The position numbers and the translations under genes are program-made. A stretch of DNA of 64,000 nucleotides from Bacteroidota bacterium. Lineage in GTDB: Bacteria; Bacteroidota; Bacteroidia; Bacteroidales; VadinHA17. The notes beneath the pieces were generated by a model. It was not told the origin of the DNA. It was given only the letters and a program-made list of their open reading frames with translations, and did no database searches. Where the stretch lies: assembly GCA_018262715.1 (NCBI GenBank), contig JADFDS010000004.1:35664-99663 (forward strand). The letters run 5' to 3'. Positions 51,833 to 60,623 of the stretch are shown here, piece after piece (the first letter of the stretch is position 1; each line of letters opens with the position of its first letter).

Positions 51833-52732
51833 TTAAAACAATTTTTCCGGGTACATTCCCTGGTCTACCATCTTCCTGATGCTTTCAACAACAAATGGTT
51901 TGTCCTCCCTGTAGGTGACACCAAACCAATGGCTGTTGCTCCTCAGGATCTGAATGGTGATCTCCCCTTTCTTTACGAATTTGTCAAGGGAGGTAGGAAT
52001 GTCAAGTTCAGCCTTAGGATCAGACATACGCTCCTTCAGGAAGTTGGTGAACTCCATGTTCAGGTATTTGTAAACCGAGGGCTTGAACCCGAAGAGATTC
52101 ATGGAGACAATCTCGTCGCCGGTATACCTGTTGATGTTTCCTGCTGCATCCGGGGCAAAAACGCCGTCAGGTCTCTTTTCTATTCCCCTGGTTTCCACCA
52201 TATGCTCAAGGAATCCGTCACTGCTTACCCTGCAGATGCCGCGGTTGACATGACCATGGTCAGAAAGGGTGTTGCCCAGACGATAACCCACTATGCAATA
52301 ATTACTGTCATTGGTATCCTCTGTGAGGAACCTGTAAAGCACCTTAAAGGCGTCATATCCATAGTAGTCATCGGCGTTTATTACCCCGAAAGGCTCGTGA
52401 ATCTTGGGTTCCGTCACCAGGATGGCATGACTTGTGCCCCAGGGCTTCTGACGTCCTTCAGGCACCTTGTATCCGCCGGGAAGGTTTCCGAGATCCTGAA
52501 AAACATAATCAATCTCTATTACATTCCTGAGTCTCTTTACAAAGGTCTCTTTGAACTGCTCCTCTATATCACGCCTTATGACAAACACCACCTTGCCGAA
52601 TCCGGCCCTCTTGGCATCATAGATCGAATAGTCAATGATCGTTTCGCCTGAAGGCCCGACCTGGTCAAGCTGCTTGTTCCCGCCATATCTGCTGCCCATC
52701 CCGGCAGCCAGAACCATTAGTGTAGGTTTCAT
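51833..52732 (-). CDS. Sugar-phosphate nucleotidyltransferase-like protein
   Basis: A 299-residue cytoplasmic protein of the NTP-transferase family. The N-terminal nucleotide-binding loop reads VLAAGMGSRYGG at 7-18 with the downstream Lys (NKQLDQVGPSGE). The VINADDYYGYDAF segment near 117-129 supplies the metal-binding Asp pair, and EIVSMNLFGFKP lies near 213. It should join a nucleotide to a sugar phosphate, but the acceptor cannot be read. It stands alone, convergent to the M23 gene and divergent from cutC. Confidence 0.85.
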   Translation of the reverse strand: MKPTLMVLAAGMGSRYGGNKQLDQVGPSGETIIDYSIYDAKRAGFGKVVFVIRRDIEEQFKETFVKRLRNVIEIDYVFQDLGNLPGGYKVPEGRQKPWGTSHAILVTEPKIHEPFGVINADDYYGYDAFKVLYRFLTEDTNDSNYCIVGYRLGNTLSDHGHVNRGICRVSSDGFLEHMVETRGIEKRPDGVFAPDAAGNINRYTGDEIVSMNLFGFKPSVYKYLNMEFTNFLKERMSDPKAELDIPTSLDKFVKKGEITIQILRSNSHWFGVTYREDKPFVVESIRKMVDQGMYPEKLF

Positions 52733-52802
52733 CTGATTAAATGTTTTAGGTCACACAATATTATCTAAATAATATGTACTTTCAAAGCCTCATAGAAAAG
52801 AA

Positions 52803-53555
52803 TTGTCCCTTGTTGTGGAAATATGTGCTGACTCCGTTGAGTCAGCCACTGTTGCCGAAGCTGCCGGAGCCGGGAGGATTGAATTGTGTTCTGCCCTTGC
52901 CGAGGGAGGAGTCACTCCAAGTGCCGGTCTTCTCGAAGCGGCACGGCGCAACACCGGAATCAAAATCCATGTTCTGATCAGGCCGCGCAGCGGCGACTTC
53001 CTTTACAGTGACAGTGAGTTCAGTGTAATGCGGCGTGACATTGAAGTTGCCGGCGAGAACGGTGCTGACGGAATTGTCACCGGAATCCTCAACAGGGATG
53101 GAACAATAGATGTGGAGCGGACAGCCCTCCTGGCAGAATATGCGGCGCCGATGAGCCTCACCTTTCACCGGGCATTCGACCTCTGCAGGGACGCGAAACA
53201 GGGAATTGAGGATGTAATTGCCACCGGCGCGGAGAGAGTTCTTACTTCCGGTCAGGCCAAAAGCGCCATCGACGGCGCCCCTCTCATTAAAAGCCTTATT
53301 TCATGGTCGGCAGGAAGAATCATCATTATGCCGGGCGGAGGCATTGACGAATACAATATAGGCCTGCTGGCTGCAGAAACCGGCGCAAGGGAATATCACC
53401 TCTCCGGCCGCCGGCAGAGGGAAAGCATGATGACCTTCCGCAGAAAAGGTATCTACATGGGCGATCCCAGGCTGCAGTCGGAATATATCCTTAAAAGCGC
53501 TGACGCCGAACGGATCAGTTCGGTAATAATGATTTTAAAGGGTATTGTTTTTTAA
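52803..53555 (+). CDS. cutC: CutC family protein
   Basis: A 250-residue TIM-barrel protein. Characteristic segments are EICADSVESATVAEAAGAGR near 6-25, RIELCSALAEGGVTPS near 25-40, RPRSGDFLYS near 60, LTFHRAFDLCRD near 116 and MPGGGIDEYN near 176. The family was linked to copper homeostasis, but that role is disputed. No ATG is available: an in-frame stop lies at 52770 and the first start codon after it is TTG 52803, directly before the conserved opening. Confidence 0.92.
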   Translation: MSLVVEICADSVESATVAEAAGAGRIELCSALAEGGVTPSAGLLEAARRNTGIKIHVLIRPRSGDFLYSDSEFSVMRRDIEVAGENGADGIVTGILNRDGTIDVERTALLAEYAAPMSLTFHRAFDLCRDAKQGIEDVIATGAERVLTSGQAKSAIDGAPLIKSLISWSAGRIIIMPGGGIDEYNIGLLAAETGAREYHLSGRRQRESMMTFRRKGIYMGDPRLQSEYILKSADAERISSVIMILKGIVF

Positions 53556-53565
53556 TTAAAGATGC

Positions 53566-53573
53566 TATTTTTG
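53566..53573 (+). promoter_or_regulatory. -7 box of the C69 peptidase gene
   Basis: TATTTTTG, with a TTG 18 nt upstream (53545-53547). It would give a leader of about 70 nt. Confidence 0.45.
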
Positions 53574-53651
53574 AGAGCTTTCCGGTCCGCAGAAAGCGGG
53601 GACGGAGCAGTAATTGATTATAATATAACAAATTAAATCAATCCAATAAAC

Positions 53652-55367
53652 ATGAAGAAAACCACATCACTGATGCTGAGCCTCATTCTCATGATGTTCA
53701 TTATTTCTGAGAAGAGCCACGCGTGCACCAACTTCCTGGTCACCAAGGGAGCCACTAAAGACGGTTCCACCATGATCACCTATTCGGCCGACTCACACGT
53801 CCTTTACGGCGAGCTTTACTTCTGGCCCGCAATGAAGTATAAACCCGGAACAATGGTTGACGTATACGAGTGGGACTCAGGCAAATTCCTGGGTACTATT
53901 GAACAGGCACCCGTTACCTACTCGGTGGTCGGCAACATTAACCAGCACCAGCTGGCTATTGGCGAGACCACCTACGGCGGACGCGGCGAACTGCACAATC
54001 CCGACGGATTAATTGACTACGGCAGCCTGATTTACCTTACGCTGCAGAGGGCGAAGAACGCAAGGGAAGCTATACACACCATTGTCACACTGACCGAAAA
54101 ATATGGTTATTGCAGTTCGGGTGAATCATTCTCCATATCTGATCCCAACGAAGTGTGGATCATGGAGATGATCGGGAAGGGCCCCGGCAAGAAGGGAATG
54201 GCATTTGTCGCCCGCAGGATTCCGGACGGTTACATCTCAGGACATGCCAACCAGGCAAGGATACAGACCTTCCCCCTGGCCAATGGCACCACATCAATCA
54301 CATCCGCAGAGATAGACAAGGTATTCAACCCTTCGGTTGAGACAGTATACGCTGCTGATGTCGTGACTGTTGCACGGAACTTCGGATGGTATGACGGCAC
54401 CGATGCAAACTTCAGCTTCAGTGATGTTTATGCCCCTGTTGATTTCAGTGCCGCACGTTTCTGCGATGCCCGCGTATGGTCAGGATTCAACAAGGTCAAC
54501 AGCACTATGGGTGATTATCTTAATTATGCCATGGGATACGACCTTGAGAACAGGATGCCTCTCTGGATAAAGCCTGACAACAAGCTCAGCCTGGAAGATG
54601 TAATGGGCCTTATGAGGGACTATTACCAGGACACCCCAATGGACATGACAAATGATGTCGGCGCAGGCCCGTATGCCAATACCGTAAGGTGGAGGCCCAT
54701 GAGCTGGAAGGTTGACGGAAAGAACTATCTGCATGAAAGAGCCATCTCAACCCAGCAGACAGGCTTTTCGTTCGTAACCCAGAGCCGTTCATGGCTCCCT
54801 GACCCTGTGGGCGGCATCATCTGGTTTGGTGTTGATGACACCTACTATACAGTCTATACCCCGATGTATTGCGGAATGACCTCCGTTCCCCGTTCATTTG
54901 CGGTGGGCAACGGTGACATCATGACCTACAGCGCCGACGCTGCCTTCTGGGTATTCAATGAAGTCACCAATTTCGTATACAGCCGCGCCAGCGTCATGAC
55001 ACCCGATCTGCAGGCAAAACAGAAGGAACTTGAACATAAGTATATGGCTGAGATTGCGGATATAGATGCCAGGGCTGCCGAGCTCTTTAAAAGCACTGCC
55101 AAAGGCGCTGCCAAAAAGGGAACCGAAATGATTACAGCTTACTCGGTCACCGCCGGCGACAACACGGTAAAGGAATGGAGAGAGCTATATAAACACCTCT
55201 TTACCAAATACATGGATGGCAACATCAAAACCCGTCGTCCTCTCCCGGCAGACCATAAGTATATCGCTCCCGAGGTTAAACAGCCTGGCTACCCGCAGGA
55301 CTGGCTTATGAGAATCGTACTCGATGCAGGCGATAAACTCAAAATGCCTGACAGCGCAGGTCACTGA
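53652..55367 (+). CDS. C69 family dipeptidase (Ntn hydrolase), exported
   Basis: A 571-residue exported peptidase of the PepD/C69 family. The signal peptide ends at Ala24, which makes Cys25 (ACTNFLVTKGATKDGST) the new N-terminus, as an Ntn nucleophile must be. Other family segments are MITYSADSH near 37, YSVVGNINQHQLAIGETTYGG near 100 and SGESFSISDPNEVWIMEM near 158. The C-terminal third is helical. It would hydrolyse dipeptides in the periplasm. Single gene between cutC and rplS. Confidence 0.9.
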   Translation: MKKTTSLMLSLILMMFIISEKSHACTNFLVTKGATKDGSTMITYSADSHVLYGELYFWPAMKYKPGTMVDVYEWDSGKFLGTIEQAPVTYSVVGNINQHQLAIGETTYGGRGELHNPDGLIDYGSLIYLTLQRAKNAREAIHTIVTLTEKYGYCSSGESFSISDPNEVWIMEMIGKGPGKKGMAFVARRIPDGYISGHANQARIQTFPLANGTTSITSAEIDKVFNPSVETVYAADVVTVARNFGWYDGTDANFSFSDVYAPVDFSAARFCDARVWSGFNKVNSTMGDYLNYAMGYDLENRMPLWIKPDNKLSLEDVMGLMRDYYQDTPMDMTNDVGAGPYANTVRWRPMSWKVDGKNYLHERAISTQQTGFSFVTQSRSWLPDPVGGIIWFGVDDTYYTVYTPMYCGMTSVPRSFAVGNGDIMTYSADAAFWVFNEVTNFVYSRASVMTPDLQAKQKELEHKYMAEIADIDARAAELFKSTAKGAAKKGTEMITAYSVTAGDNTVKEWRELYKHLFTKYMDGNIKTRRPLPADHKYIAPEVKQPGYPQDWLMRIVLDAGDKLKMPDSAGH

Positions 55368-55392
55368 TATTTACTGCAATTGCAATAAATAT

Positions 55393-55425
55393 TTTGCAGA
55401 TAATAAAAAAATATTGCTACCTTTG
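55393..55425 (+). promoter_or_regulatory. Promoter of rplS
   Basis: TTTG (55393-55396), 21 nt, TACCTTTG (55418-55425): consensus match. The leader to ATG 55471 is about 40 nt. Confidence 0.65.
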
Positions 55426-55470
55426 CGACCTGTTTAAAAAGAGTAAAGATCACATAAACATATTTGCGCG

Positions 55471-55818
55471 ATGGACTTAATGAAAGTAGTAGAAAAAGAG
55501 TTTGCCTCGGGAGTCGAGTTTCCGAAATTCAGGGCAGGCGACACTGTAACGGTACACTATAAGATCAAGGAAGGTAACAAGGAGAGGATACAGCAGTATC
55601 GTGGTGTTGTTATCCAGAGATCAGGAGCAGGGATGACAGCTACATTCACCGTCCGCAAGATGTCAGGGAACATCGGAGTAGAAAGGATTTTCCCGGTTAC
55701 ATCGCCATTCATTGACAAGGTTGAGGTTAACAAGTACGGCAAGGTACGCAGGGCGCGCATCTTCTACCTCAGGAACCTGACCGGCAAAAAGGCACGCATC
55801 AAGGAAAAAATATTCTGA
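55471..55818 (+). CDS. rplS: 50S ribosomal protein L19
   Basis: A 115-residue ribosomal protein at the 30S-50S interface. The SH3-like core is clear: [20 protein letters not shown] near 19-38, [12 protein letters not shown] near 40, [20 protein letters not shown] near 58 and [20 protein letters not shown] at the end. Full length, own promoter and terminator, so monocistronic here, unlike the trmD-rplS arrangement of proteobacteria. Confidence 0.98.
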   Translation: MDLMKVVEKEFASGVEFPKFRAGDTVTVHYKIKEGNKERIQQYRGVVIQRSGAGMTATFTVRKMSGNIGVERIFPVTSPFIDKVEVNKYGKVRRARIFYLRNLTGKKARIKEKIF

Positions 55819-55841
55819 TACTTCAGGCATAAACATGGAAG

Positions 55842-55866
55842 AGCCGCCTCACCGGGCGGCTTTTTC
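55842..55866 (+). terminator. Terminator after rplS
   Basis: AGCCGCC, loop TCACCG, GGCGGCT, then TTTTCTTT. Strong rho-independent terminator 23 nt after the stop. Confidence 0.9.
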
Positions 55867-55944
55867 TTTGTTCCTGAAAAGAAAAAAGGGGGCCACTCCG
55901 GTGTGCCCCCACGGTAAAAGGTTGTCAAACCATCAATTTCTGGA

Positions 55945-57576
55945 CTAGTACACCGAATTCTGCGGGTTCCAGTTGCACCATCCGGATGTCCAGTTTTCCG
56001 TTCCGAAGGCCCCCCTGTAGGTTGTTATGGTAAAGAAGGTGTCTGAAAGCCTTGCATTGGTGAAGGAGGCTCCGGTAAGGAGCGGGGATCCAGCCTGGGG
56101 GATCAGAACCGGAGATGTAAGGTTTATTAAACCTGCGCCAGTGATTTCTGCCATGGTCATATTATCGGTATTGTTTCTGGCTGTAGCCGTAAAGTACGAT
56201 TGGTGCTGAGCAACTGTATAGGGTACAGCTACGGTGCCGGTCTTCTCAACGTAGAGGGTTGTCATTCCTGCAAGTATTGTATTCTCAATCTGCAACTCAT
56301 TCTGGTCAGCACGTGTCGGCGCATTGCCTTTCTGACCGTCTATCGAGAGTCCTTGCGGGAATCCGACAAATACGGAGTTATATACCGAGGTCATAGTGCC
56401 CCTGCGAAGATGCAGTGCCTTTTCATGTTTAGTCTCTGCAGGCAGGGTGGCGGTTACTGCAAGAGGTCCGATGGCAGTCACATTGGAGAATACGGGAGAT
56501 GTAACAGGTGTTAGAAGCGAGCCGTCTGCATCATTGTCGCTCTCGAAGGCATTTGAGCCAGACTGGTCCGATTTCAAAGGATCCTGCAGAATAAGACCAA
56601 ACTGAATCTTACCGCTGAATCCGTTATCAGTATCAAATCCGTCATCAAGTCCTCCCAGAGCTACGAGGTATTTTGCGTTTACATTGCCCCCAAACCATTC
56701 GAAGGAGTCGTCACCTGAATATGAAACCTGAATATGGTCAATAACAGTTGCTTTCCCAACAGAGTAAAGTGTCAGTCCGTTAATCTCGCTGTTAGCCGTG
56801 GAAGTGAGGGGAATTCCAGGGAACTCAATTCTGACAAACTGAAGCACACCTGAATTGTCGTTGTCATCAGTACCACCGTACTTAGATCCGATGCCTCCTT
56901 CAGCAATGCCAACACCTTCACCGTCATCATGCTTGTTGGTTTTCGCCTTTCCGCATAAAACAATCCCGCCCCAGTCTCCGGTTGCCCTCTGACCAGCCGG
57001 TTTATCGGATGTAAAAACTATCGGCTGGCTGGCTGTGCCTGCAGCAATTATCCTCGAACCTCTCTCAATGATCAGGGTTGCCTTGGTGTTTGATACCCCC
57101 TTGATGATCGTGCCAGCATCTATTGTAAGAGTTGAATTGTTCCTGACATAGACGAATCCGGATAGATGGTATTTTGCCTGTGCGTACCATCTGGTGTCAG
57201 TGGTTATATCTCCGGAGACGGTAATGACCTGACCTGTGGATGGTACAACCGTAATTTCGCATTCTGCAGTTAACAGAGGATTTTCTGACGAAGCTGCGGT
57301 AATGGTTGCATTACCCAAAGCTACTCCGGTCACTACCCCATCTGCCACTGTGGCCACACTGGAATTGCTGCTGGTCCAGCTAACCTCCCTGTTTGTGGCA
57401 TTCAAGGGGTCAATGACAGGCAGCAGTGTCAGATCTGCTCCAACCTGCACTGTGGCCTCATCCTTATCAAGACTGAGGAAAGAGACCGGTATTTCCTTTT
57501 CGCATGACACCATCGCTGTCAGAACTATGCAAAGTGCCATCACCCTGGCAATTGCTGATAAAATGTTTGTTTTCAT
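55945..57576 (-). CDS. Surface lipoprotein with Ig-like (Big2) domain and beta-helix region
   Basis: A 543-residue exported lipoprotein (lipobox MVSC, Cys25). Residues about 30-112 are a Big2 Ig-like domain (VSWTSSNSSVATVADGVVTG). The remainder has parallel beta-helix-like repeats rich in Asp, Asn and Gly (YVRNNSTLTIDAGTIIKGV, then GIVLCGKAKTNKHDDGEGVG). It starts 29 nt after the stop of the TonB receptor and should be its surface partner. Such pairs import an unknown nutrient; no ligand can be inferred from the sequence. Confidence 0.82.
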   Translation of the reverse strand: MKTNILSAIARVMALCIVLTAMVSCEKEIPVSFLSLDKDEATVQVGADLTLLPVIDPLNATNREVSWTSSNSSVATVADGVVTGVALGNATITAASSENPLLTAECEITVVPSTGQVITVSGDITTDTRWYAQAKYHLSGFVYVRNNSTLTIDAGTIIKGVSNTKATLIIERGSRIIAAGTASQPIVFTSDKPAGQRATGDWGGIVLCGKAKTNKHDDGEGVGIAEGGIGSKYGGTDDNDNSGVLQFVRIEFPGIPLTSTANSEINGLTLYSVGKATVIDHIQVSYSGDDSFEWFGGNVNAKYLVALGGLDDGFDTDNGFSGKIQFGLILQDPLKSDQSGSNAFESDNDADGSLLTPVTSPVFSNVTAIGPLAVTATLPAETKHEKALHLRRGTMTSVYNSVFVGFPQGLSIDGQKGNAPTRADQNELQIENTILAGMTTLYVEKTGTVAVPYTVAQHQSYFTATARNNTDNMTMAEITGAGLINLTSPVLIPQAGSPLLTGASFTNARLSDTFFTITTYRGAFGTENWTSGWCNWNPQNSVY

Positions 57577-57605
57577 GATTCGTGTTTTATTAAATGATTG
57601 TTTCC

Positions 57606-60443
57606 TTAGAATTTAAGTGATAGTCCAAACGAATACTGCCTGCCCGGGTACCACGACCTGGTGTTCTGGTTCCTGTCAAATGCCTTTATGCCATCTCCGC
57701 CGTAATTAGTCATGTCAACAATACTATTGACATGTTGCTGGAATACCACCTGCTCACCGAACAGGTCCTTGATCCCTGCTTTTATCTCAAGCATTTTGCT
57801 AATTTTTTTGCTTACAGCCAGGTCAGCCTCATTCCGCGGCATCTCGTAAATATCAGGTATGCTTTCCCAGGAGTTCGGCGAAGGCCGTCCAACCGCTATA
57901 ATCCTCTTACCTATACGGTTATATACCACACTGGCCATCAGCCCCCTGTCAGTATCCTGCCAGAAAAGGCCGATGTTGACGATGTAAGGTGACTGTCCCT
58001 GCAGGGGCCGGTCAAAGGCCACGGAACTCCTGATCAGCGAAAGATTGACCACGGCAGTAAGTTTCTCAAGCCTGTCAGTGATGAACCCCAGGTTTTTACG
58101 AGCCTCCGTTTCCAGCCCGAAGCTGTATGCAGAGCCGATATTATCAAATGAAAACTGAGTGGGATTGTTGCCCCTTATTGAGACCTCAATGGGATTGGTG
58201 AAGTGCTTGTAAAAAATACCTGCATTGAATGTTTCGTTGTTGCCGGGGTAAAGTTCAAAACGAAGATCCAGATTGTGAATATAGGCTGATTTGATTCCCT
58301 CATTGCCGTAGATTCCTGCATTCTGGTCGAAATCAACGAAGTAGAACGGAGCCATCTCCCTGAATTCCGGCCGGTTGACTGACATCCCGTAGGTCAGCCT
58401 CACCAGGCTCGATGAACTGAGGTTTACGGCGAGATTGCCTGAAGGAAAGAGGTTGACTGTGTCACGAACAACTTTGACCGGTATTCTGGTGCCCTGTCTG
58501 TAGCTTGACAGTTCCTGCCTCTCCTTTTCGATCCTCACACCAGCTGACAAATCGGTCCGTGTGCCAAACCTGAACCTGAAACTAAGGTACCCGGCCAACA
58601 CCATCGCCGAGGCTTCATATGAATCGGAAAGGGCGGTAATCTCCTTTAACCTGATACCGTCTGTAAGATTGATGTTTTCAGCTGCAAAAATTTCCTGTAC
58701 CGGGAGAGAAGTGGAAGCAAATGGCGAGGTGTCAGATGATACAGCATATCCGAAATTCCGTGCTCTGAAGCTCCTGTCACGGTTCTCTGCAAAAATCCCT
58801 GTTCTGATCTCCCAGTCGATCATCCCTTCACTGAACTTCTGTGTAAGGTTGAGCATTCCCGACAAATTTGTTTCATCGAGATCCAGCCACATCCTCGATA
58901 CAGATGAAAGGTCAGGATTGTTTCCGAAGAGAATGATGTATGGTGAGTTCTCGCCATCATTGCTGATATAACGGTACCGCCTGATATCAGGCTCCGTTCT
59001 GGCCGAACGAGCATAGCCTGCAGTGAAATCAATCACTGACCTCCCATCATTCAAAATCTGCTCGGCGCCAAGCTGCCCTGTGTAGATCAGCCTGTGAGAG
59101 TATTTTATCTCACCTGATCTGACAGACCGACCGTTGTTGTACCAGTCGCGTCCCTCTCTGACTGATACCCCTGACCCGGCAGTGCTGGTGAAGAAGTTTC
59201 TGAACTCCAGTTTTAATCCCTGGTATGGATAGAGGGTCTGGTTATGCATCAGCCCCACACGAGCACTTGTCCTGTACTGCCTGTCAATGTATTCATCCAG
59301 TATACCCGGAGTGTCGTAGGCATAATTATATATTGAGTAGCTGTTGTTCACAGCTTCCCTGAAGGTGTTGGAATAGCTGTAAGTCAGAGATGTGACATTA
59401 CCGGCAATGAAGCTTCCCTTCTCAAACCGCCTTGAAATACCGAGTGCCAGTTTCTGGTCGGGCAGGGCTGTAGCCTGAACCGCGTCCCATGAGTTGCTCA
59501 GGCTCCGCCCAAGGTCAGTAACCCTGTTTCTTATATCCGTATTGGTGGCGCTTTCATAAAGGTCAAGATGAACCGGCATTGCATCAGGCAGTGCCCTCTG
59601 TCCGGTCCCCATAGTTAGCCAGTCTGTCTTACCACCTCTCTCTGCGAGGTAATCGCCGAATGTTGCGTACTGTCTGAATGTAGTACCATAGGATACTGAA
59701 AACCTGTTTTCCGACGGAATGCCGGTTGTTGATATCTTAATGAACCCGCCGGAATAATCTGCAGGGAGCTCTGCCGTGGGCGACTTCAAAATATAAATAT
59801 TCTCGATCATTGAGGACGGGACCAGGTCAAACGAGAAGGACCTTGCATCAGCCTCGAGACTCGGAGCCGTTGCATTATTGAGCCAGACATTGTTGTACCT
59901 CGATGAGAGTCCCCTTACAACGATGAACCTGTCATCCACGATGGATACTCCCGGAAGTCGCCTTACAACCTCCGAGGCATCTTTATCCTGCGTGCGGCTG
60001 ATCAGCTGGGCAGAGATACCGGAAACGACCACCGGGCTGGTCCTGATGCTGTTCATTACCGACACTTCGCTGTCTGTGCGTTTAGTGGCAACAACCACAA
60101 TGTCATCCAGTTCGACAGACTGGTCAGACATGGCAACGTTGATGACCGAAACAGAACCGGTTCTGACCTCAACACCCTCCACCCTCACGGGTTTGTATGA
60201 TATGAAGGTTAAACTCAGACTGTAGGTTCCGGGAGCTACGCCGGTAATGGTAAACTCTCCGTCGGGTCCGGTTGAGGCGCCCCTGAGAGTTCCTTCAATT
60301 ACCACATTGACACCGGGCATTGTTTCGCCGGTTGACTGGTCACGTACAACACCGGTTATGGTGCCGCCCAAAGTCTGTGAAAAGGAATTGAGAGGAAGCA
60401 GAATTGTAACGATCAATAAAAGGTTAAATAATTGCTTTTTCAT
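57606..60443 (-). CDS. TonB-dependent receptor with carboxypeptidase-regulatory-like N-domain
   Basis: A 945-residue outer-membrane receptor. Signal peptide 1-22 is followed by a carboxypeptidase-regulatory-like domain (about 25-105; TITGVVRDQSTGETMPGVNV). The plug has the TonB-box-like DIVVVATKR and a VRRLPGVSIVDDRFIVVRGL segment, and the barrel ends in YSFGLSLKF, a good C-terminal strand. The lipoprotein gene follows closely. Upstream, an imperfect -7 box GACTTTTG (minus strand, 60476-60469) is seen. Substrate unknown. This is not a SusC type, and no SusD is present. Confidence 0.9.
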   Translation of the reverse strand: MKKQLFNLLLIVTILLPLNSFSQTLGGTITGVVRDQSTGETMPGVNVVIEGTLRGASTGPDGEFTITGVAPGTYSLSLTFISYKPVRVEGVEVRTGSVSVINVAMSDQSVELDDIVVVATKRTDSEVSVMNSIRTSPVVVSGISAQLISRTQDKDASEVVRRLPGVSIVDDRFIVVRGLSSRYNNVWLNNATAPSLEADARSFSFDLVPSSMIENIYILKSPTAELPADYSGGFIKISTTGIPSENRFSVSYGTTFRQYATFGDYLAERGGKTDWLTMGTGQRALPDAMPVHLDLYESATNTDIRNRVTDLGRSLSNSWDAVQATALPDQKLALGISRRFEKGSFIAGNVTSLTYSYSNTFREAVNNSYSIYNYAYDTPGILDEYIDRQYRTSARVGLMHNQTLYPYQGLKLEFRNFFTSTAGSGVSVREGRDWYNNGRSVRSGEIKYSHRLIYTGQLGAEQILNDGRSVIDFTAGYARSARTEPDIRRYRYISNDGENSPYIILFGNNPDLSSVSRMWLDLDETNLSGMLNLTQKFSEGMIDWEIRTGIFAENRDRSFRARNFGYAVSSDTSPFASTSLPVQEIFAAENINLTDGIRLKEITALSDSYEASAMVLAGYLSFRFRFGTRTDLSAGVRIEKERQELSSYRQGTRIPVKVVRDTVNLFPSGNLAVNLSSSSLVRLTYGMSVNRPEFREMAPFYFVDFDQNAGIYGNEGIKSAYIHNLDLRFELYPGNNETFNAGIFYKHFTNPIEVSIRGNNPTQFSFDNIGSAYSFGLETEARKNLGFITDRLEKLTAVVNLSLIRSSVAFDRPLQGQSPYIVNIGLFWQDTDRGLMASVVYNRIGKRIIAVGRPSPNSWESIPDIYEMPRNEADLAVSKKISKMLEIKAGIKDLFGEQVVFQQHVNSIVDMTNYGGDGIKAFDRNQNTRSWYPGRQYSFGLSLKF

Positions 60444-60566
60444 TTTGATGGCTGACTTGAATACAGTGCAAAAGTCAGCCGCTGATGTTACAGGAGTGTA
60501 AAAAACCGGTTACGAATAGATGACACTTATGTTACATGATTGTGACAGGCTGATTTGATGGTAATC

Positions 60567-60594
60567 AAAAAAAAAGAGGTTATTACAACCTCTT
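60567..60594 (-). terminator. Terminator after the AsmA-like gene
   Basis: On the minus strand AAGAGGTT, loop GTAAT, AACCTCTT, followed by a run of T. Strong rho-independent terminator 30 nt after the stop. Confidence 0.88.
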
Positions 60595-60623
60595 CAGAAT
60601 ATCTGAGCCTGTCCTGTTACAAA